Assembly: GCA_963693285.1 (NCBI GenBank)
Contig: OY848926.1
Location: 2,857,001 to 2,921,000 of the forward strand
From: Xestospongia muta
Lineage: Eukaryota; Porifera; Demospongiae; Haplosclerida; Petrosiidae
Reading direction: 5' to 3'
DNA length: 64,000 nt
Part shown: one piece after another, positions 1 through 13,700 of the stretch
Position numbering within the stretch: the first letter of the stretch is position 1
Layout: every line of letters begins with the position of its first letter
Program-made: the position numbers and the translations under genes
Notes under the pieces: model-generated
Databases searched by the model: none
What the model saw: the letters and a program-made list of their open reading frames with translations, nothing else
What the model was told of the DNA's origin: nothing

Positions 1-2449
1 CCATTTTAAATAAGCTGATCTAAAGAGTTTAGTAAGTTTATCTGTCTTAAATATACTAATAAAGTAGCCTAAATAGGTTAAAACTCTAAAATAAAGTGAT
101 TAGAGCTTTTTTAAAGTTAAAAAAGATTAGAAATTAACTGTGAAAACTGGTTAAATAGGCTGATCTAAAGAGTTTAGTAAGTTTATCTGTCTTAAATATA
201 CTAATAAAGTAGTCTAAATAGGTTAAAACTCTAAAATAAAGAGTTTAGAGCTTTTTGAAAGTTAAAAAAGATTAGAAATTAACTGTGAAAACTGGTTAAA
301 TAAGCTGATCTAAAGAGTTTAGTAAGTTTATCTTAATTAAATATACTAATAAAGTAGCCTAAATAGGTTAAAAGTCTAAAATAAAGAGTTTAGAGCTTTT
401 TGAAAGTTAAAAAAGATTAGAAATCAGCTGTGAAAACTGGTTAAATAAGCTGATCTAAAGAGTTTAGTAAGTTTATCTGTCTTAAATATACTAATAAAGT
501 AGATCTAGAGTTTAGGAAGTTTATTTTTCTTAAATATTCAAATAAAGTAGTCTAAATAGATTAAAATTCTAAATAAACTGTTTAGATGTTTTTTAAATTA
601 AAAAAAATTAACTATAAAAACTGGTTAAATAAATCTTTGAATAAATTAGTCTAAATAGGTTAAAGTTCTAAAATAAACTGTTTAAATCTTCTTGAAAGTT
701 AAAAACATTTAGAAGTTAACTATCAAAACTACTTAAATAAGCTGATCTATAGAGTTTAGTAAGTTTATCTGTGTTAAATCAATAGATAAATTAGTCTAAA
801 TTGATTAAAACTCTAAAATAAAATGTTTTGATCTTTTTGAACATTAAAAAAGTTTAGAAGCTAACTCTCAAAATTAAGCTGATCTAAAGAGTCAAGTAAG
901 TTTATCTGTCTTAAATCTTTGGATTTATTAGTGTAAATAGGTTGAAACACTAAAATAAAGTGTTTAGAGTTTGTTAACTATCAAAACTGATTAAATAAGC
1001 TGATCTAAAAAGTTTAGTAACTTTATCTGTCTAATTTTAACTTTGGATAAATTACTCTAAATAGGTTAAAACTCTAAAATAAACCTTTTAGAGCTTTATT
1101 AAAGTTAAAAAAAGAAATTAACTGCAAAATTGCCTAAATAAGCTGACCTAAAGAGGTTAGTAAATTTATTTGTCTTACATCTTTGGATAAATCAGTCTAA
1201 ATAGGATAAAACTCTAAAATAAACTATTTAGAGCTTTTAAATGTTAAATTGATTAAATAAGCTGATGTAATGAGTTTATTATGTTTATATGTCTTAAATA
1301 TTTGGATAAATTAGTCTTAGTAGGTTGAAACTCTAAAATGAACTGTTTAGAGCTTTTTGAGACTTAAAAAAATTAACTATCAAAAGTGCTAAAATAAGCT
1401 GATCTAAAACGTTTAGTAACTTTATCTGTCTTAAATTTTTGGTTAAATTAGTCTAAATACGTGAAAGGTCTAAAATAAACTATTTAGAGCTTTTAAAAGT
1501 TAAAAAAAATTAACTATCAAAACTGCTTAAATAAGCTGATCTAATGAGTTTAGTAGGTTTATCTGTCTTAAATCTTTGGATAAATTTGTCTAAATAGGTT
1601 AAAACTCTTAATAAACTGTTTAGAACTTTTTGAAAGTTAAAAAAATTAACTATGAAAACTGCTTAAATAAGCTGATCTAAAGAGTTTAGTTAGTTTATTT
1701 GTCTTACATCTTTGAATAAATATGTTTAAATAGGTTAAAACTCTAAAAAAAACTGTTTAAAGCTTTTAAAAATTAAAAAAGTTTAGAAATTAACTATCAA
1801 AACTGCTTAAATAAGCTGATCTAATGAGTTTAGTAAGTTAATCTGTCTTAAATCTTTGGATAAATTAGTCTAAATAGGTTAAAACTGTAAAATAAACAGT
1901 TTAGAGCTTTTTTAAAGTTAAAAATGTTTACAAATTAACCTTCAAACTCCTTAAATAAGCTGATCTAATGAGTTTAGTAACATTATCCGTCTTAAATGTT
2001 TGGATAAATTAGTCCTAATACTTTCAAAACTCTGCAATAAACTGTTTATAACTTTTCGAAAGTAAAAATATTTTAGAAAATAACTATGAAAACAGTTTAA
2101 ATAGGCTGATCAAAAGAAACATGTCACTTTATCTGTCTGAAATGTTTTGATAAATTAGTCTAAATAGATTAAAACTCTAAAATAAACTGTTTAAAGCTTT
2201 TTGAAAGTTAAAAAAGCTTAGAAATTAACTATGAAAACTGCTTAAATAAGCTGACCTAAAGAGGTTAGTAACTTTATCTGTGTTAAATCTTTGGATAAAT
2301 TAGTCTAAATAGGTTAAACTCTAAAATAAACTTTAGAGCTTTTCGAAAGTTTAGAAGATTAGAAATTAACTATGAAAACTGCTAAAAAAGCTGATCTAAA
2401 GAGTTTTGTAAGTAAGTTTATCTGTCTTAAATCCTTGGATAAATTAGTA
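1..2449. repeat. Satellite array, ~145-bp unit
   Basis: AT-rich tandem repeat. The recurring word AAATAAGCTGATC (AAATAGGCTGATC in one unit) starts at 8, 153, 298 and 443, so the leftmost units are exactly 145 bp and nearly identical. Further right, units drift to about 137-150 bp with many substitutions and indels, as at array edges. No coding frame runs through it. The array continues off the left side. The last units (from 2240) are also carried in the duplication at 4772. Confidence 0.93.
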
Positions 2450-3333
2450 CTGGTTAACATCCTCAGTTGAAATCTGGTATTTGACTGTCTGTGCCAATTG
2501 AAGTTGTTGTGACTATGACAAAGGAGAAGACCAAGTTAAAATACAGTATGATGTCCCAAAAACGAGAGCACACTTTCTTTCCTGGTTACAGAAGACAGAA
2601 TTCACAGTGTTTCTTTCTGTTAAAACCAGGCATACGTTATATAAGGCAATAATGATTTCATTTAAGATATATTGCTTGTGCTGACTTCCTGAAAAAACAA
2701 GGAGATAAGATGGCTGCATGTGACTAATGCCAGGATGGTACCATTTGTATGTGTTGGAATAACCTCATATACAGATTTAGATGATACTTGGTTGTGTTGT
2801 AAATGCATTTTATAATTATGCCAGAAACATTTACTATGTTCAACTTGTATTTAAACATTTAAACATATTTTTCTTAAAAGAACATATATTATCCTATTTA
2901 TCACTTATCATATATCACTTTGAAAATATTCTTTATTTTAAAGAACAACTTTGCTTAGTAAAAGTACTGAGTCATTATGGTCATAGATAATGCTGAGAGA
3001 ATGTGAGTAAAATAGAGTTCCTTTACTCTACTATTAATGAAGGAATCTTGCTAATGTGTAGAAAGGGACGAGTACAGTTGCCAATGTTGGCCATGGTCAA
3101 CTCAGGCTACTAAGGTTATTCATTGTGATCGTTTGACTTCTATCGAAGGGAGCAGCAAATTCGTTATTTTTTGCGCCACCAATCGGTGGCATGAGTAAAT
3201 TATTGGCTTTACGTGCCACTGAATTTTCGGTGGCAGGAGCCACTCCGAAATTAATATTGACTTACTTGTCAAATGACAAAGTCAGCATTGCCTGGTAACC
3301 TTTACTGAATCTTCGAAGGCTTTTATGAATATT
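2240..3333. repeat. Segmental duplication, copy 1
   Basis: About 1.09 kb repeated at 4772-5865 with a constant offset of 2532 bp and only a few base differences. It includes the end of the satellite, then unique AT-rich sequence. Near 3172-3245 there are two short hairpins built on GCCACC and GGTGGC. The open frames inside (minus 2513-2719, plus 2781-2990) match no protein I know and occur in both copies simply because the DNA is copied. Confidence 0.9.
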
Positions 3334-3373
3334 CTTCCCACGACTAAGTCTAGGTTCACCATAATGTACACAG

Positions 3374-4003
3374 CGTCAAGGAAAACAGAAGCTTAAAACT
3401 CGCAAAAGAATTTTCAGGCTACAGAGGTCAAGTGCCGTTTATCGAAAAGTAAAAAAATTAACGTGGAGATTTTTTAGTATGTTGTAAACAATCTCAGAGG
3501 TATACGGATCAGCAAGATAGAAGGCCGTTGGTCGAAGTAATCGTTAGAAAAGTTCTGAAAAATGTTTTGTGGACTTGGAGCAAAGTAACGCATTCAGGAA
3601 ACGTCTCCAAGCACTGAGAAGACTGCTACTAATAGATAATATATTGATTTATATTTGTACTACGGGACGTTTCCAAAGAACGTTTCATCTTCAAGTTACA
3701 ATAAATTTTGTATATGAAATATTGATACATTTTAAAGGGTCATGTAAAGATTCAGAGAAACTTTTCATCACGAAATTAGCACTTAATCTTGCTTGACAAT
3801 TGAATGATACTATCACTTACTCAGTTACTGCTTCACAAACATGCATATGGCAAAGCTAGAAATCAAGCAACAATTATAATGAGCATATACAGAATGACAA
3901 AAATTACCATTTTATAACCACACCTTCTGGAATGTTAATAAATTTTCTTGCAATAACAACATCATAGCTGGGCCTAAGCTGGGATAGAATTTATAAATAA
4001 CTT
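3374..4003. repeat. Second duplicated block, copy 1
   Basis: About 630 bp repeated at 4144-4763 (offset about 770 bp), with small indels between copies. A short stretch near its end, reading TGTTAATAAATTTTCTTGCA, reappears inverted at 5863-5884, and the segment around 3989-4055 (with CTTTAGTGCCTTTCATTTT) reappears near 5890-5950. That suggests a rearranged non-autonomous element. No protein-coding signal was recognised. Confidence 0.85.
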
Positions 4004-4143
4004 AGAAACTACAGCGAGGTTCGGCACTTTAGTGCCTTTCATTTTGAACTGCTATAACTTGGCAACCGAAGCATTAGCAGCTACCAACTTTTAGCAACAA
4101 ATAGAAAAAGATGTGGACTTTACAACAGTAGTATCAAAAACAT

Positions 4144-4763
4144 CGTCAAGGAAAACAGAAGCTTAAAACTCACAAAAGAATTTTCAGGCTGCAGAGGTCA
4201 AGTGCCGTTTCTCGAAAAGTAAAAAACTTAACGTGGAGATTTTTTAGTATGTTGTAAACAATCTCAGAGGAATACGGGTCAGCAAGATGGAAGGCCGTTG
4301 GTCGAAGTAATCGTTAGAAAAGTTCTGAAAAATGCTTTGTGGACTTGGAGTGAAGTAACGCATTCAGGAAACGTCTCCAAGCACTGAAAAGACTGCTACT
4401 AATAGATAATATATCGATTTATATTTGTACGACGGGACGTTTCCAAAGAACGTTTCATCTTCAAGTTACAATAAATTTTGTATATGAAATATTGATACAT
4501 CTTAAAGGGTCATGTAAAGACTCAGAGAAACTTTTCATCACGAAATTAGCACTTCATCTTGCTTGGCAATTGACTGATACTATCACTTACTCAGTTCTGC
4601 TTCACAAACATGGCAAAGCTAGAAATCAAGCAACAATTAATGAGCATATACAGAATGACAAAAATTACCATTTTATAACCACACCTTCTGGAATGTTAAT
4701 AAATTTTCTTGCAATAACAACATCATAGCTGGGCCTAAGCTGGTATAGAATTTATAAATAACT
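4144..4763. repeat. Second duplicated block, copy 2
   Basis: Copy of 3374-4003 that directly abuts copy 2 of the larger duplication. The junction at about 4764-4772 joins this block to satellite-derived sequence, so two duplication events, or one complex event, are interleaved here. Confidence 0.85.
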
Positions 4764-4771
4764 TAAACTAA

Positions 4772-5865
4772 GCTTAAATAAGCTGACCTAAAGAGGTTAG
4801 TAACTTTATCTGTGTTAAATCTTTGGATAAATTAGTCTAAATAGGTTAAACTCTAAAATAAACTTTAGAGCTTTTCGAAAGTTTAGAAGATTAGAAATTA
4901 ACTATGAAAACTGCTAAAAAAGCTGATCTAAAGAGTTTTGTAAGTAAGTTTATCTGTCTTAAATCCTTGGATAAATTAGTACTGGTTAACATCCTCAGTT
5001 GAAATCTGGTATTTGACTGTCTGTGCCAATTGAAGTTGTTGTGACTATGACAAAGGAGAAGACCCAGTTAAAATACAGTATGATGTCCCAAAAACGAGAG
5101 CACACTTTCTTTCCTGGTTACAGAAGACAGAATTCACAGTGTTTCTTTCTGTTAAAACCAGGCATACGTTATATAAGGCAATAATGATTTCATTTAAGAT
5201 ATATTGCTTGTGCTGACTTCCTGAAAAAACAAGGAGATAAGATGGCTGCATGTGACTAATGCCAGGATGGTACCATTTGTATGTGTTGGAATAACCTCAT
5301 ATACAGATTTAGATGATACTTGGTTGTGTTGTAAATGCATTTTATAATTATGCCAGAAACATTTACTATGTTCAACTTGTATTTAAACATTTAAACATAT
5401 TTTTCTTAAAAGAACATATATTATCCTATTTATCACTTATCATATATCACTTTGAAAATATTCTTTATTTTAAAGAACAACTTTGCTTAGTAAAAGTACT
5501 GAGTCATTATGGTCATAGATAATGCTGAGAGAATGTGAGTAAAATAGAGTTCCTTTACTCTACTATTAATGAAGGAATCTTGCTAATGTGTAGAAAGGGA
5601 CGAGTACAGTTGCCAATGTTGGCCATGGTCAACTCAAGCTACTAAGGTTATTCATTGTGATCGTTTGACTTCTATCGAAGGGAGCAGCAAATTCGTTATT
5701 TTTTGCGCCACCAATCGGTGGCATGAGTAAATTATTGGCTTTACGTGCCACTGAATTTTCGGTGGCAGGAGCCACTCCGAAATTAATATTGACTTACTTG
5801 TCAAATGACAAAGTCAGCATTGCCTGGTAACCTTTACTGAATCTTCGAAGGCTTTTATGAATATT
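4772..5865. repeat. Segmental duplication, copy 2
   Basis: Copy of 2240-3333, nearly identical. Identity stops abruptly after the shared word TTTTATGAATATT. Copy 2 then continues into a segment that is the reverse complement of part of the 3374-4003 block. Confidence 0.9.
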
Positions 5866-6214
5866 GCAAGAAAATTTATTAACAATTAACAAAGAATTTA
5901 TAAATAACTTAAACTACAGCGAGGTTCGGCACTTTAGTGCCTTTCATTTTCAAATGCATATTACATTGACTGTTTTGAAGTCAATAATTTAGGGATAAAT
6001 ACAATATGAATTATACATATTATCACTTACTAACAGATTAAATCTAGAAAAAAATCTGAAGTCTTAACTTATAATTGAGAAGACTAGCATTATCAAGTCC
6101 TTTTCTCTTGTAGTGGGGTAATTCCAAATAACTTCATGATCAATTGGATGACCTCTGTTGTGGCAGTAGCAGCACTTCACTATTGATGTTTCAGAGATAC
6201 ATATATATTATATA

Positions 6215-7319
6215 TAATACTAACACTATTATGATGCTACAGTGTACTGCTGTGAGAGTATCAATATTGACTTAATACTTGTTATGTTTTTTACTAGAAT
6301 CTGGTGCAACCCTCCCTGCTCATAAATCCTGTTGTGTGAGTATCTAGACAGCAATCATTTAATGTATGTAGGTAATAGAGAAGCTTCTTCTTTCTCTTTT
6401 TTAAACAAATGTATATGTAATGATGCTCAATAGCAATATTAAGAATATTAGGTAAATAAAAATACAATATTATAATCATTAGATACTGTATCTGTGGTAG
6501 GTGATTTAAATGATGTTATATGTTACATAAATTAGTGATTTAGTTTTTTTATCTACAAGAAAGGAGAGGCTAGAGATGGTGAAAAAGACTTGGTTGAAAA
6601 TGGAGAGAATAAATAAAATGCTGTAAACAAACTGTTAGAGAAGAACAAGTTTAGAAATTCTTCTGATGTACAAGTTGGTGTTGATAATCCAGCTTACTAA
6701 TTTTAAAGACAATATTTTATGTTATACAGGTTGCATGTAAAGTAAATATCATTTTCATTTAATAAATAGTCAATCTGATAGTACATCAGGAATGTTTAGT
6801 CAATCTGTTAGTACATTAAGATTGAAATCAGAACTTTATATGTAACCTGTATAACCATATATTAGTTAAATCAACCAATCAGTTTTTAGAGTGATAAGGA
6901 TGAAAAGACACTGTGCTCCTCCAAGTTACACTGACTTCTTTAAAACATGATCAATACAATATTCAGGAAGAGATCATAGACATCCACCATCCTATAATGA
7001 ATGTTGCAATAGAATTAGACCACATAGAGCACCAACTGCAGTACCTTGAAACCAAAGCAGACAGCCTAATTCGTCGGCTACGCTGATTTCCTTTGCAGCC
7101 CTCACTAGTATTAATGCTCTTGTGCAGACATTTATACAACAATCATCTAATGTAAACAATTGTGTAGGTTCTTCTGATGTACATTATTGTGTTGATAATC
7201 CAACATATGAAGTGGCAGGTGCTGGGGTTGACTGTGATAATATGGAGGCATTGGATAAGGTAGTAAAGACACTGATGGTTCCTCCTCTTCCAAGTTATGC
7301 TGAACTCTTTAATAATTAA
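6215..7319 (+). pseudogene. SRCR receptor relic, tail exons
   Basis: Decayed copy of the intact gene just downstream. Around 6218-6260 the DNA matches the end of an SRCR exon (ACTATTATGATGCTAC followed by CTGCTGTGAG). Around 6660-6945 there is a broken copy of the cytoplasmic tail, including codons for PPSYTDFF. From about 6954 to 7319 a second tail copy resembles the gene A terminal exon (13848-14491). Its last part, 7122-7319, is still open for 65 codons and ends in PPLPSYAELF, against PPPPSYIELF in gene A. There is no membrane span and no extracellular exon set. I infer one or two ancient tandem duplicates that lost most exons. A cryptic terminal exon of another gene is possible but unlikely. 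Confidence 0.75.
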
Positions 7320-7734
7320 AAAATAAACACTATTTTTTTAGTTGTCATTGCTATATTTTGTTATATTTTGTCCCTATATTTCTGTTTCAGTTAGTTAATG
7401 ATGTTTCCTTTGTTGTCAAAGCTGTAGAAAGTTTAATCATGAATTATAATGTGTTGATTTACATTGAGTAATGTAAATCAACCTCTTGAATACGAGATAA
7501 TCTGTTTTTCTTAGTCACTATGTAGATTTAATTGTATTTGCCTTTGTTAATTCTTGAAATCTACTGAAACAATTATTACAACACAATGATATTATTAAAG
7601 TATTTGTTATTATACCAATTAACTTACTATATTAAGACTACTTATATTACATCTTGTCGACTTTTATACTTCTGGGTTCGGTTAGTTATTATTAGAGATA
7701 AGACTATTTCCTGTATGACGTTTATGATCTAGAT
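7320..7734. other. Intergenic, upstream of gene A
   Basis: AT-rich spacer between the SRCR relic and gene A. It must hold the 5' UTR and promoter of gene A, but I see no unambiguous TATA box or conserved element. Confidence 0.5.
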
Positions 7735-10700
7735 ATGGCTGAAGTGCAACAGCTTTCTGCTTTCTTTCTCCTTGTAATTCTTTTGACTTATTCCATTTAC
7801 TCTACATATGGTAAGTATATACAGTTATATACCATCTCATATGATTACCTTACAATTGCTGCCTCGGTAGTGACATCTAGTGACTTATTTGATCTTTATG
7901 TATAAAATGTAGTTATAAATTTCAAGCTTTGTGTTGATAATACCATTTTACTATTCTACAAGTTATGTAAGTATTTTCCTAATGTACATGAAAATACAGT
8001 TAGTATTCTTACTGTTCAGGTTAGCTCCAGTTTGTCTAGTAATAAGACTGTTGATATGATAAATTAATTTATCATTATTGATTTCTCATTCCTTTCTGAT
8101 ACATAGTAAAATTAATAATCAAACGTTTTAAGAATAATAGATAAAATCTGTGAGATTAATAGGGTGGATTTAATAACACAGGAGAATGAAATAATAAGCA
8201 AAAATTTTAACTGGGCAAGTTCTTGAGTTCACTCATCCTCACCTCAATAAATTTTATGATTATATTTTGTATAAGTCTTATTAATGACTCTGTTCAGAAG
8301 AGCAATATTCATTACAGTTATACACTTAATAGACAACAGATGTGTTCAGACGACTATTATAAAGCATATTCAATTCAGTTACAATGTGCATCAACTTTGT
8401 TCAAATACGATGCAACTAGTTGTTTCAAAATAAGAGAGTTAGTGGATTTAGACAGTAAATAACAGATATATAATTATTATATACTTTATTCGTTTATTAA
8501 TTTAATTTGTTTATAGATACCTATGTATACTCTATTCACAGAACATGATTAACATTTATCTGTAAAGTACTAAGTTCACAATGTGTCAGTATCTGGTTTT
8601 ATATGTGACATATATAATCACTTAAAAGATTACAATCCAATACTTAGTTATGTGCTAAGGAAACAGTCAGTATTAGTATGCTTTGATGATATGTAGTAGT
8701 CTTTTTACCAAAAGGTACAAACTTGGTGCACCTTATCTGTTATTAGTAATGTCACACATATTGTATAGTTTAAAGACTATCAAACTATTAGAGACAGAAG
8801 CCATGTTATAATATTTAAATGACTTCTCTGATAGCAATATTAAACTATATAGCATGTGTGATGCATTAATAATAAATCATACGAACACATCCCTTACTCC
8901 ACCAAGTTTGTTTAAGTACTACACATTACAAATATACTCATATTGTCAGAGCATGACTAAGCATTTTTTAAATTGCTCTGTAACCTTTAAGTATTACACA
9001 TTCCACATATAAAATTATAAAAATAGTTCATCCCAAGAGCAACAGAGTTGTGTTACCATCATATTATCATCATATTGTTTCAGATTGATTTTTAGTATGA
9101 TTTATATAATGTATTGTTAAGAAGTTGTATTTTCAATCACATAGCTATGTGGTGTAAAGATTATATAAAACATTTCCAATGTGTTTGTTATACACTTACT
9201 AGTATACATTTTTCTATATTAGGCCTCAATCATTCTTAAAGTAATATATTTGTTAATAACTCAGTATAATAACCAGATGTCTATTGTACAAACTATATAA
9301 ACTGGTAGGGACTGGTTTGCTTGTTAACTGTCAACTTATTAGTTTCACAAAAGATATAAAGTCATGCATTGATCAAGAGCTAAATGATTTGTGTGCTTGC
9401 TATGTAGATTATTTATAGTAGAACGATATCATTATTACTCTCTTGTGCTTTTAAATCATACCATATTCTATTAATGCACTACTCACGTGCATAATTACTT
9501 TGACAACATTTTAAAACTATTACTATCAGACCATCATAACAAAACTATATATGACTATTGTGTATTATAGGTTTATCAAATGGTACTATAATTCTATATC
9601 GTAATGGATATACCTCATCATCCTATAACTATGGGATTGTGAGGATCTATTACAATGGATGGGGTAATATCTGTGATGATTACTCTTACAGTCCTACTGA
9701 AGCTGATGTCATTTGTCATCAGCTAGGATATACTGGAGCCTCTAGTTACTCTAGAGCTGGATTAGTGAGGTTAGAACTTAAATATCTAAGTCAGTTTGTA
9801 ATATCTCTATCTACTTATGGTACTGATACTCTATCTATGAAGATAGATAACCTCTATTGTAGCAATCGCAACTACCTCACCATCTTTCAGTGTTCCTTTG
9901 ATACATATATTGATGGTAGATGTACTAACACCAACTATTATGATGCTACTGTGCACTGCTGTGAGTATCAATATTTCTTAACATATCATTTTTGTATAGA
10001 TACCACTATGATCTGGAACAGTAATCCTTTTCTTGGTATGATACGTCTTCAGGGAGGTAGTTATTCTAATCAAGGACGTGTGGAGGTCTACTGTAATGGA
10101 CAGTGGGGAACAATATGTGGCAATGGATTTGGTTCTACTGATGCACGAACTATCTGCAAACAACTGGGATACAATTATTTTTACAAATACAATCACCTTA
10201 GCCTGTAAGTAGTGACTGTCATTGTTAAAGTATGAAACTTTTTAATTGAGCAATGTACATAATTCATTAGGTAGTCCTATAATTGTTTTGTTTTATATCC
10301 ACTTACATTTTTTAAGTCTATTGCTATATGCAACATTATGAAATATTAAGCCACATACATTAGCTATCCCTTAATTGTATTGAAGATAATAAAGGAATAG
10401 TAATACATTTGAAAGTCTAATAGAACACATGGAAAGACTAAAGAATGCTAGAAGACAGAGAAATAAGTCAGCCAGAAGTTTCAAAACTCAATTGATACCC
10501 AATATATAGGGCTTACAGTAGTTATTATTAGTTGTCATATATGTGAGCTACTTTTTCCACCCAAATCATGCCAAGTGTTCTAATATTGTTTGGACCACTT
10601 GTTAGCTATTCACACACACACGCACACACATATATACATATATGCTGATATGTTTGTTTTATTGTTTATTGTATTGTTGTATGTGACTTTTTAGAGTTAC

Positions 10701-13700
10701 AAACAAAAATTAATCCACATACAGTAGCTGCTGATGTACATAGCAAGCAAATAACTATGACTACTTTACTTAGCTTCTGCCAATTTTCCATTCTTCCAAC
10801 TTAGTAACAATCTAGTCCCTTGCAGCAGCTGAAATATATCAAATGATTTTTACAGTTATTTTCTTGTAAAATATAACATTGTTTGTGAAATGTTTAATTA
10901 GTGATCAAATATTTACATTGTAATGACTTAATTAAAGTGACTTGTACTATTAATTAAAGTTTATAAATATTATTTACTTAATTAAAGTGATTTGTACTAT
11001 TGTTTAGATCTGGTAGTTCCAGTCAACCAATTTGGAATAAATACATGTCTAGTTCGTCCTCTGACATATGTTATGGTGCTAGAAATTTTTGTCCATCAAC
11101 TTCAATAACTAGTTGTACCCATTCTGAAGACACTACTGTGGAATGTAGTAAGTTATTATATTAATTAAACAAATTTCACAATTTATTAATAACTTAATTA
11201 CTTAAGTTTACTGATAGTCATTATTATATTCTTTAGTTTATAGCAGTTCCTATTCAAAGTCTTCTAATTTAAAGACTACTTGTTCGGGAGTAATTTGTAA
11301 GTAATGTAATTATTATTACATTATGTCAATAGTAATAAACTTGTTAAATATGTCTATTGATTGCATTTATAACAAGTCAGCATTTAGAGAATAATCTTTT
11401 CTATCTAGCTGATGGAGTAAGAAATGGTGCTATAATTCTATATCGTAATGGATCCACTTCATCATCCTATTACTATGGTATTGTGAGGGTTGCTTACAAT
11501 GGATGGGGTAATATCTGTGATGATTTCTACTACAGTTCTACTGAAGCCAATGTTATATGTCATCAGTTAGGATTTACTGGAGCCTCTAGTTACTCTAGAG
11601 CTGGATTAGTGAAGTTAGAATTATCAAATACCCAAGCTCTACATTATCTCTGTCTAGCTATGGCACTGATACTCTATCTATGAAGATAGATGACCTAAAC
11701 TGTGCCAGTAACAATTACCTTACTATCTTTCAATGTTCTTTCTCTACTATCATTGATAGTGGATATATTAACACTAACTCTTTTGATGCTACTGTGTATT
11801 GCTGTGAGTTAAAACATTTTCTGTAATAACTATTACTTTGTTTATTAATTTTAGATGCTGCAAGGATCTGGGACAGTAGTCCTTTTCCAGGTATGATACG
11901 TCTCCAGGGAGGTAACTTTGTTAATGAAGGATGTGTTGAGGTCTACTGTAATGGACAGTGGGGAACAATATGTGATAATGGAATTGGTTATATTGATGTA
12001 CAAACTATCTGTGAACAACTGGGATATAACCATTACTATAGACACGATCTCCTTAACCTGTAAGAGATTGAATGCATATATATTTAGAATCATTTTAAAA
12101 TATGAAACTACTCTGTTTTGTTTAAGTACTTATTAAGCAATATTGATTGTGTTATATTACTTGTATTGTGTTGGCTACATTGAAAAAATAACAAATGATG
12201 TTGCTAATGAGTTAACTAAATCAAGTGCTAGAGATTAAAAATTACAAAACAAATTAGTAAACCATCAAATGCAATAATAATTACATTACTTACAAATTAA
12301 TCCAGCACAAGTTGTCTTTAAATTAGAAGACTTTGAATATAAACTGCTGTAAACTAAAAAAAAATTTATAATGATCATCAGAAAACCTAAGTAATTAAGT
12401 TATTTAATAAATCGTGAAGTTTGTTTAATTAATATAATTACTTACTACATTCCATAGTGACATCTCTAGAATGAGTACAACTAGTTATTGAAGTTAATGG
12501 ACAGGAATTAGTAGTACCATAACATGTGTCATAGTAAGAAGTAGACATGTGTGTATTCCAAATTGGTTGACTAGAATTATCCAATCTGAATTAATAACAC
12601 TGCTAGTCAAATTGGTTTTGGTACTACACATCTGTATCGCAATGGATTCACCTCATCCTCCTATTATTATGGTATAGTACAGATCTATATTAACCATAGA
12701 TGGGGGAATATCTGTTATGACTCCTACTACAATCAATATGAAGCTGATGTCATCTGTCATCAGTTAGGATATACTGGAGCCTCAAATTACTCTAGAGCTG
12801 ATTTAGTGAGGTTAGATATACTACTTGTGTAATTAATATTTAATATTTTGTAGTTATGGTACTGACTATAACCTAACATTACTGGATGATTTAAACTGTG
12901 ATAACAACAGCTACCTCACAATTTTACAGTGTTCTTACTCTACAACCATTGATAGTGGATGTACTGATAGTTATGATGTTACTGTATACTGCTGTTAGTT
13001 TGAGTATTAATATAATATCTACATTTATTATAATTTAGATACCATAAGGATCTGGGACAGCAATCCTTTCTCTGGTATGATACGTCTTCAAGGAGGAATA
13101 TACTCTAATGAAGGACATGTAGAGGTTTACTGTAATGGACAATGGGGTACAATATGTGATGATGGATTTGATTCTAATGATGTTCTTGTACTCTGTAAAC
13201 AGTTAGGATATTCTAACTATACCAGTTATAATCATCTTGCCTTGTATGTCTATACAGTAAAACAGACAGTATTATCAGTGTATTCTGTTGTATGTAGATC
13301 TGGTAACTCTTCTCAACACATTTGGATGAGCAACTTAGCTTGTAGTAATAGTTTCTCATGTTTGGGTTCATGTCAGAGTTGTCCTAATAATTCTTATCGA
13401 GGATGTACTCATTCTCAAGATGTCACTCTCCATTGTGATAAGTTTGCAACATAGTTTAACAGTAACATAATCTGTATAACATTCTCTAATATTAGTTTGT
13501 GGTTTAGTTAAAGAATAAAGCTTAATGGGATAAGGTTTTTGTCTAAAAATAATATCCACATTTAATTTTCATGGGATAAGGACACACTCTCTGATGACAC
13601 AACTGTGTGTGTTTTGTATTCAAATGAGGTCTATTTACATTTTTAGGTGATCCAATGAGTTTGTCATCAGTATCAACATTAAGAACTACATGTCATGGTG

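Noticed and set aside
2513..2990. Open frames of 68-69 codons repeated at 5045-5522
   Set aside because: They recur only because the DNA is duplicated; no domain, signal or coding-like composition, and they lie on both strands.
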